From: JBDTMT01 sp033764095
GTDB taxonomy: Bacteria; Desulfobacterota; Binatia; HRBIN30; CADEER01
DNA: 48,025 nt
Direction: 5' to 3'
Assembly (NCBI GenBank): GCA_033764095.1
Contig: JANRJF010000018.1
Coordinates: forward strand, 1 to 48,025
The notes beneath the pieces are model-generated. The model saw nothing but the letters and a program-made list of their open reading frames with translations. It ran no database searches and was not told where the DNA came from. The translations under genes were made by a program, and so were the position numbers. Positions 42,912-48,025 of this stretch are shown here, in pieces; position 1 is the first letter of the stretch; the number at the start of each line of letters is the position of its first letter.

Positions 42912-43406
42912 ATGGGCATGCGGGAACAGTGGTCCGGGCGCGGCAGAGTCAGCGGAATCGTCCGCGGGATCGCCTTGGCCGCCGTGTTGGTCGCCGTCAA
43001 CGGCATGGCGGCATTCAACTGGATTCCGTCCTCGTACCAGCAGTTCAGCTGGGAAGCCTATGCCGCCGTGATCTACACCGAGACCGCCACGCCATCGTCG
43101 ACCCCGACCGAAACCGCGACCGCCACCGCCACCGCCACCGCGACCGCCACGGCCACCCGCACCGGCGTCCCCGACGGCGGCAGCTGCGACCTGGCGAGCG
43201 AGTGCCAGTCGGGCTTCTGCGTCGAGGAGGTCTGCTGCGACACCGCCTGCGATCAGCCGGCGCAGAGCTGCACCAGCGGCACCTGCGTCGACACGGCGGC
43301 GGCGGCGCCGGCCGTCTCGCCGCGCGCGCTGCTGTTCATCGTCGTGCTGCTCGCCGCGGTCGGGTACTTCGCGCTGGTGCCGTTGCGGTCGAGCAACCGC
43401 CGCTGA
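42912..43406 (+). CDS. Small exported Cys-rich protein with Thr-Ala repeat and sorting-signal-like C-terminus
   Basis: 164 residues. An N-terminal hydrophobic segment (about 17-35) could be a signal peptide. A Thr/Ala repeat (about 69-82) is followed by a Cys-rich block with eight cysteines (92, 98, 103, 108, 109, 113, 120 and 125). The C-terminus is PAVSPRAL, a transmembrane stretch (about 139-157) and RSSNRR. That motif-helix-arginine order is the plan of PEP-CTERM and IPTL-CTERM sorting signals, although the PEP motif itself is absent. It lies inside the XrtA-type locus and may be its substrate; this is inferred. Confidence 0.6.
   Translation: MGMREQWSGRGRVSGIVRGIALAAVLVAVNGMAAFNWIPSSYQQFSWEAYAAVIYTETATPSSTPTETATATATATATATATRTGVPDGGSCDLASECQSGFCVEEVCCDTACDQPAQSCTSGTCVDTAAAAPAVSPRALLFIVVLLAAVGYFALVPLRSSNRR
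43113..43157 (+). repeat. Hexanucleotide microsatellite ACCGCC encoding Thr-Ala
   Basis: About 7.5 imperfect copies of ACCGCC/ACCGCG inside the small exported protein gene. As the unit is six bases, gain or loss of copies keeps the reading frame and only alters the length of the Thr-Ala spacer. Confidence 0.75.
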
Positions 43407-43491
43407 CGCTGCCGCGCGGCCGCTGCGGTCGATTGCCGCGCGGCGCGCGGCGGCTGCGCCGGCCCGCTGTGGCGGCGCGGAGCGGCGCGGC

Positions 43492-44721
43492 GTGAAGATC
43501 CTCTACGTCTGCCATCGGCTGCCCTACCCGCCGGTGCGCGGGGGCAAGATCCGGCCGTTCAACACCATCCGCCACCTGGCGCGCACCCACCAGGTCACCG
43601 TCGCCACGCTGGCGCATTCGGCCGACGAGGCGGCGCAGGGCGCGGCGCTGGCCGACCACTGCCATGCCGTGATCGTCGAGCGCACCCACGCGGTGTCGCG
43701 TCTGCTGCGCGCCGCCGCCTGCGTGCCGACGGCCGTCCCGTCGACGATGGGCTACTTCCACTCGCCGCGCCTGGCGCGGCGTCTCGACGCCGCCATCGCG
43801 CGGGTCGGCTACGACCTGGTCCTGGTGCACAGCTCGTCCATGATGCGGTACGTGCTGCCGGCGGCGGGGCCCACGATCGCCGACTTCGGCGACGTCGATT
43901 CGCAGAAGTGGCTCGCCTACGGCCGCCACAAGCCGTGGCCGTCGGCCTGGCTGTACCGCCTCGAGGGGCACAAGCTGCAGCGCGCCGAGGCGCGTCTGGC
44001 GGCCGCCTGCGACGTCGGGACGTGCACGACGCGCGCGGAGCTCGAGACGCTGCGGAGCCTGGCGGTCGACACGCCGCTCGACTGGTTCCCGAACGGGGTC
44101 GACACCGAGTACTTCCGGGCGCGCGGCGCCGCCTACGATCCCGACACCATCTGCTTCGTCGGGCGCATGGACTACTACCCCAACCAGCAGGCGGCGCTCG
44201 AGCTCTGCCGCGAGATTCTGCCGCTGCTGCGCGCCGCGCGCCCGGCGCTGCAGCTGCTCATCGTCGGCGCCGAGCCGCCGCGCGCGATTCGCCGCCTCGC
44301 CGCGCTGCCGGGGGTCCGCGTCACCGGCACGGTGGCGGACGTGCGCCCCCTGCTCGAGCGCGCGGCGCTGTCGGTGGCGCCGCTGCGCATCGCGCGCGGG
44401 ACGCAGAACAAGATCCTCGAGTCGCTGGCGATGGGCGTGCCGGTGGTCTGCAGTACGCTGGCGGCTGGCGGCGTCGACGCCGTGCCGGGCGAGCACCTGG
44501 TGACCGCGGACGGGCCGCGCGCCTGCGCCGACGCGGTCCTGCGGCTGCTCGACGACCCGGCGGCGCGCGCCCGCCTGGCGCAGGCGGGGCGGGCGCGCGT
44601 CGAGTCGCACCATGCCTGGGCGGCGTCGATGCAGCGCCTCGACGCGATCATCGCGCGCTGCCTCGCGGCGCGCCGCACCGGCGTCCCGCCGCGCCCGCGA
44701 ATGGACGTGGGGATGGGCTGA
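43492..44721 (+). CDS. Glycosyltransferase, TIGR03087-like (PEP-CTERM/XrtA system)
   Basis: 409 residues from a GTG at 43492. KILYVCHRLPYPPVRGGKIR is the characteristic opening of the XrtA-associated TIGR03087 family; IADFGDVDSQKWLAYGRHKP and WLYRLEGHKLQRAEA follow. The donor half has WFPNGVDTEYF, ICFVGRMDYYPNQQAALELC and VAPLRIARGTQNKILESLAM, the last being a nearly family-diagnostic block. It is a cytosolic GT4 enzyme. It ends one base before the next, related transferase gene, and no spacing is left between them. Confidence 0.93.
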   Translation: MKILYVCHRLPYPPVRGGKIRPFNTIRHLARTHQVTVATLAHSADEAAQGAALADHCHAVIVERTHAVSRLLRAAACVPTAVPSTMGYFHSPRLARRLDAAIARVGYDLVLVHSSSMMRYVLPAAGPTIADFGDVDSQKWLAYGRHKPWPSAWLYRLEGHKLQRAEARLAAACDVGTCTTRAELETLRSLAVDTPLDWFPNGVDTEYFRARGAAYDPDTICFVGRMDYYPNQQAALELCREILPLLRAARPALQLLIVGAEPPRAIRRLAALPGVRVTGTVADVRPLLERAALSVAPLRIARGTQNKILESLAMGVPVVCSTLAAGGVDAVPGEHLVTADGPRACADAVLRLLDDPAARARLAQAGRARVESHHAWAASMQRLDAIIARCLAARRTGVPPRPRMDVGMG

Positions 44722-44722
44722 A

Positions 44723-45943
44723 ATGGCGGCGCGCCCGCGGCTGCTCTTCGTCGCCCCGTGGTTCCTCTTCCCGCGCGTCTCCGGAGGCCGCATCCGGACC
44801 ACCGACGTGCTGCGCGGCATGAAGGGCGGGGCGTTCGAGATCACGCTCGCCTCGCCGGCGCCGGCCGACGGGCGCGACTGGAGCGCCGAGCTGGCGTCGA
44901 TCTGCGATCATTTCGTCGGCTGGCGCGACGACACGCGGCGCAGCGCGCTGCGCCGCGTGCTGCATCTCGCCTCGCCGCTGCCGGTGTCGGTGGCGCTCGA
45001 CCGCTCGCCCAATGCGCGCGCCTGCCTGGCGCGCGAGCTGGCGCGTGGCCCGGACGTGGTGGTGTTCGATTTCGTCCACACCGCCGTGCTGCTGCCCGAC
45101 GACGCGCTGCCGATGCGCGCGGTGGCCTTCACCCACAATGTCGAGAGCGAGATCTTCGCGCGCGACGTCGCCCTCGCGCGCAATCCCCTGGCGCGCGCGG
45201 TGTGGCGGAGCCAGCATCGCAAGATGACGCGCTTCGAGCGCGCCGCGCTGCGCCGCGCCGACGCGGTGGTCGCGGTGTCCGAGCGCGACGCCGAGCGCTT
45301 CCGCCGCGAGCTGGGAATCGAGACCGTCCACGCCATCCCGACCGGCGTCGATCTCGACTTCTATGCCTTCCGGCCGCGCGCCGATGGCGGCGACGCCACC
45401 AGCGCCGGCCGGCTGGTGTTCACCGGCTCGATGGACTGGCGGCCGAACATCGATGCGCTGGAGTGGCTCATGCGCGAGGCCTGGGACGCGATTGTCGCCA
45501 GCAGCCCGCAGGCCGCGTTGACGATCGTCGGCCGCGATCCGCCGGGCCGCCTGATCGCCGCGGCACAGCAGCGCGGTCTGCGCTGGACGTTCACCGGTCG
45601 GGTCGAGGACGTGCGCCCCTTCATCCGCACTGCCGACGCCTGCGTGATCCCGATCCGCGCCGGCGGTGGCACGCGGCTCAAGGTCTACGAGGCGATGGCG
45701 CTCGGCTGCCCGGTGGTCTCGACCGGCATCGGCGCCGAGGGGCTGCCGATCGCGGACGGTGAGCACTACCTGCGCGCCGACGCGGGCCGCGACTTCGCCG
45801 CCGCCGTGCGGCGCCTGCTCGGCGACGCCGCGCTGCGTGCCCGCCTGGCCACCGCCGCCCGCGCCCACGTCGAGGCCAACGGCTCGCTGCAGCGCGTCGG
45901 CCGCGCCTTCGAAGCCATCTGCCTGGAGGGGGTGACGGGCTGA
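44723..45943 (+). CDS. Glycosyltransferase, GT4, related to the preceding TIGR03087-like enzyme
   Basis: 406 residues from the ATG at 44723. LLFVAPWFLFPRVSGGRIRT opens it, followed by VAFTHNVESEIFARDV, VHAIPTGVDLDFYAF, VFTGSMDWRPNIDALEWL and CVIPIRAGGGTRLKVYEAMA. The shared order with its upstream neighbour (G-x-M-D-x-x-P-N, then P-x-R-x-x-x-G-T/R) suggests an old tandem duplication, now widely diverged. It adds a sugar to the repeat unit in the cytosol. Confidence 0.9.
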   Translation: MAARPRLLFVAPWFLFPRVSGGRIRTTDVLRGMKGGAFEITLASPAPADGRDWSAELASICDHFVGWRDDTRRSALRRVLHLASPLPVSVALDRSPNARACLARELARGPDVVVFDFVHTAVLLPDDALPMRAVAFTHNVESEIFARDVALARNPLARAVWRSQHRKMTRFERAALRRADAVVAVSERDAERFRRELGIETVHAIPTGVDLDFYAFRPRADGGDATSAGRLVFTGSMDWRPNIDALEWLMREAWDAIVASSPQAALTIVGRDPPGRLIAAAQQRGLRWTFTGRVEDVRPFIRTADACVIPIRAGGGTRLKVYEAMALGCPVVSTGIGAEGLPIADGEHYLRADAGRDFAAAVRRLLGDAALRARLATAARAHVEANGSLQRVGRAFEAICLEGVTG

Positions 45944-46001
45944 GCGCGCCGGCGCCCGGCGCGCTTGCCTTTGTGCCGCGGATCGGGCGAATGCGGCGCC
46001 G

Positions 46002-47030
46002 ATGCGCGCGGCGCGACCCGACCTGGCTGCGGCGCGGCGCGTGCTGGCGGTGAAGCTGAGCTCGTTCGGCGACATCGTGCACTGCACCCCGTGCCTGCGG
46101 GCGTTGCGCGCGGCGTGCCCGGATGCGGAGATCGCGGTGGCGGTGGAACGGCGCTTCGCACCGATCCTGCGCCACGATCCGCACGTCGACACGATCCTCG
46201 AGGCGAGCGCCTGGCCGCAGGGCGCCGCGTCGAGCGCGCTGTTCGCGCTCGGCCCGCTGCTGCGGCGCGGCGGGCCGCGCTTCGATCTGGCGCTCGACTT
46301 CCAGGGGCGGCATCGCAGCGCCGCCTGGGTGTACGCCAGCCGCGCGCGCTGGCGCGGCGGCCGCGGCGTGCGCCGGCCGGGCTGGCAGATGGCGGTGCAA
46401 CCCGATCCGTCGCAGCACGCCGTCGACGTGTGTGCCGCCGTCGCCGAGGCCGCCGGCGTGCGCGTCGCCGATCGCCAGCCGCGGCTGTTCCCGGGCGCGG
46501 CGGTCGAGCCCGCCGTCGACGCGCTGCTCGACGCCTGCGCGGCGCCGCGCCGCGGCTACCTGCTCGCCAACCCGTTCGGCATCTGGCGCGCGAAGCGCTG
46601 GCCGGTCGATCGCTGGATCGCGGCGCTGCGCGTCCTGCGCCACCGGCTCGGCCTGACGATCGTGCTCAGCGGCTCGCGCGACGAGTGCGCCGACGCCGCG
46701 CCGCTGCTCGCCGGGCTGGGCGCCGACGCGGTGTCGCTGGTCGGCCGGCTGTCGCTCGATCAGGCGCTCTGCGTCTACCGGCGCGCCGCGCTGATGATCA
46801 GCGGCGACAGCGGTCCGCTGCACGCCGCCGCGGCGCTCGGAACGCCGGTGCTGGCGCTCTACGGCATCACCTGGCCGGAGCGCACCGGGCCGCGCGGCGA
46901 GCGGGTGCGCGTGCTGCAGGCGTCGCGGGCGGAGTCGCCGACCGGCTATCGGGACGACGCCGCGCAGCGGCACATCGGCGCGATCACCGTCGAGGCGGTG
47001 GTCGACGCGGCGGTCGATCTGCGCCGATAG
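46002..47030 (+). CDS. Glycosyltransferase family 9 (heptosyltransferase-like)
   Basis: 342 residues. RVLAVKLSSFGDIVHCTPCL is the GT9 N-terminal motif, with DLALDFQGRHRSAAWVYASR next; the donor domain has YLLANPFGIWRAKRWPVDRW and the family signature SGDSGPLHAAAALGTPVLAL followed by YG. GT9 enzymes transfer L,D-heptose or related sugars to the inner core of lipopolysaccharide. Its place at the end of the locus suggests a core or a distal sugar of this glycan. A second ATG close by is possible. It ends before a 41-base convergent spacer. Confidence 0.93.
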   Translation: MRAARPDLAAARRVLAVKLSSFGDIVHCTPCLRALRAACPDAEIAVAVERRFAPILRHDPHVDTILEASAWPQGAASSALFALGPLLRRGGPRFDLALDFQGRHRSAAWVYASRARWRGGRGVRRPGWQMAVQPDPSQHAVDVCAAVAEAAGVRVADRQPRLFPGAAVEPAVDALLDACAAPRRGYLLANPFGIWRAKRWPVDRWIAALRVLRHRLGLTIVLSGSRDECADAAPLLAGLGADAVSLVGRLSLDQALCVYRRAALMISGDSGPLHAAAALGTPVLALYGITWPERTGPRGERVRVLQASRAESPTGYRDDAAQRHIGAITVEAVVDAAVDLRR

Positions 47031-47071
47031 AAGTCGTCGCGTGGTCCGATGACGGCTGAGCTCGGGCGCGC

Positions 47072-47866
47072 CTAGGACGCGGGTCGGAACAGCTCGTGCT
47101 CGGCACACGCCCAGGCGAGATATTCGCCGTCGGACCAGCGCTGCAGGTTCGGCCCACCGGGGAGTAGGTCGCCGACCTGCGACGCGTGCGCGGCGAGCGC
47201 CTGACGCTTGTGGTCGGCCTCGATGCGGGCGAAGCGCGAGGCAAGCAGGAGGGTGCGCAGCGCGGCGAGCAGGCCGCGCAGGCGCTCGCCGGGCGGGTAC
47301 GCGGCGCCCTCCGGGGAGCGCGCACACCAGGGCCAGCGCCACCAGAGGTGCACCACGTACTCGAGGATCGCGGCGGACAGCCCGGCGTCGCGCAGCGCGG
47401 CGCGGGCGATGTGATTGGCGGCGCGATGATCGGGATGCCCGTCGTGGCGCGACGGGATGAGCACCTGCAGCGGACGGTGCGCGCGCAGCCAGGCGGCGAC
47501 CTGCTGTCGCGCCGGGGCTGCCGCGTCCGCCAGGTGCAGATCCTCGTGGGCGAGGAAGTGCACGCGCGCCGGCTCGACCAGCAACGCCGCCGCCGCTCCC
47601 CGCGCCTCGGCTTCGCGCTGGCGCGCCAGCGTCGCGCGGTCGACCGCGCCGCGGTGCGAGTGGCGCCCGTCGGTGAGAAACAGCAGGTCGACCGGGACGC
47701 CGAGCTGTCGCATGCGCCGAATCGTGCCGCCGCAGCCCAGGACCTCGTCGTCCGGGTGCGGCGCGATCACCAACGCCGGGCGGCGCAGCTCGGCCTCGCT
47801 CAGGGCTCGTCCGCGCGCCAGGCAGAGTCGAATCAGCGCGTCGCAGAGACGCCGGCGCAGCGCCAC
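47072..47866 (-). CDS. PIG-L/LmbE-family zinc-dependent deacetylase
   Basis: 264 residues from a GTG at 47866; an ATG five bases upstream is out of frame. ALVIAPHPDDEVLGCGGTI (PHPDDE at 36-41) and SRHDGHPDHRAANH are the two zinc-binding motifs of the LmbE/PIG-L fold. Members remove the N-acetyl group from GlcNAc-linked lipids or sugars. Its presence beside glycosyltransferases fits deacetylation of an N-acetylhexosamine in the lipid-linked glycan. It starts four bases after the stop of the upstream partial gene, so the two are co-transcribed. Confidence 0.93.
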   Translation of the reverse strand: MALRRRLCDALIRLCLARGRALSEAELRRPALVIAPHPDDEVLGCGGTIRRMRQLGVPVDLLFLTDGRHSHRGAVDRATLARQREAEARGAAAALLVEPARVHFLAHEDLHLADAAAPARQQVAAWLRAHRPLQVLIPSRHDGHPDHRAANHIARAALRDAGLSAAILEYVVHLWWRWPWCARSPEGAAYPPGERLRGLLAALRTLLLASRFARIEADHKRQALAAHASQVGDLLPGGPNLQRWSDGEYLAWACAEHELFRPAS

Positions 47867-47870
47867 GCCA

Positions 47871-48025
47871 TCACCCCATCGTCGCGGCGCGGCGGTCGAG
47901 GACCGACCGGTAGATCGCGACGACGTCGGCGGCGACGTCGCGCATCGTCCGCCGCAGGCGCGCGTCGGCCGGCGGCGGCGCCGGGGGGACGCCGCGGCGC
48001 GCGGCGGCGAAGATCGCTTCCAGCG
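47871..48025 (-). CDS. C-terminal end of a probable glycosyltransferase
   Basis: Partial gene leaving the right edge; 50 residues and the stop codon (47871-47873) are seen. The last segment, a helix with RLRRTMRDVAADVVAIYRSV, looks like the C-terminus of GT4 glycosyltransferases, but this is too short to be sure. It precedes the PIG-L gene by four bases on the same strand, as glycosyltransferase-deacetylase pairs often do. Confidence 0.4.
   Translation of the reverse strand, partial: LEAIFAAARRGVPPAPPPADARLRRTMRDVAADVVAIYRSVLDRRAATMG

Noticed and set aside
43113..43157. Short tandem repeat as a CRISPR array
   Set aside because: The units are six bases with no spacers and lie within a gene, encoding Thr-Ala.

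Overview
The window is very GC-rich, gene-dense DNA from a Gram-negative bacterium: it has lipoprotein signals, a periplasmic lytic transglycosylase and a heptosyltransferase-type glycosyltransferase. The secreted heparinase-like protein ends in paired Ca-binding repeats (a CxxDCDxxGxVTVDEIL pattern), and a small exported protein combines a Thr-Ala repeat with a Cys-rich block. Such proteins are familiar from Candidatus Binatota/Binatia and related deltaproteobacterial-grade genomes. That is my best guess for the lineage, by inference only; no rRNA is present.

Positions 1-17.4 kb are mostly ordinary chromosomal genes: the 3' end of radC; a divergent CMD-family/HxlR pair around a large palindrome, followed by a GNAT gene; a secreted heparinase II/III-like protein; DedA; a Slt70-like transglycosylase; a maf-yggS-proC-yggT-yggU run; an fmdB-hyuA-hyuB run; a phasin-like protein; tRNA-Val(CAC); a SAM methyltransferase; and a lone STAS protein. 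A G8-domain (CEMIP/TMEM2-like) lipoprotein lies at 17.7-20.1 kb.

Positions 20.3-48.0 kb form one long surface-polysaccharide locus. I recognise many families that define the exosortase A (XrtA/PEP-CTERM)-associated exopolysaccharide cluster: a DUF3473-type polysaccharide deacetylase, a FemAB-like protein, an XrtA-type amidotransferase, an O-glycosylation ligase with the GYMNPHRL signature, a PLP decarboxylase, an AMP-forming acyl-CoA ligase with an acyl carrier protein, and TIGR03087/TIGR03088-type glycosyltransferases. With them are a phosphoglycosyl transferase, a flippase, further glycosyltransferases, two multi-span membrane glycosyltransferase-like proteins, a PIG-L deacetylase and a second, degenerate asparagine-synthetase homologue. 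Together they could initiate a repeat unit on undecaprenyl phosphate, extend it, decorate it (amidation, acyl or aminoacyl transfer, deacetylation), flip it and ligate or polymerise it. No exosortase gene lies in the window. One small protein inside the locus (42912-43406) ends in a motif/transmembrane/arginine tail resembling a C-terminal sorting signal, so it is a candidate substrate.

Four intergenic spacers carry elements with inverted-repeat arms of about 18-30 bp (near 161-295, 8970-9079, 20185-20245 and 29628-29810). Two of them appear to supply coding sequence: the C-terminus of the CMD protein and the N-terminus plus Shine-Dalgarno of ProC. Most genes are packed with 4-base stop/start overlaps; no spacer exceeds 300 bases.
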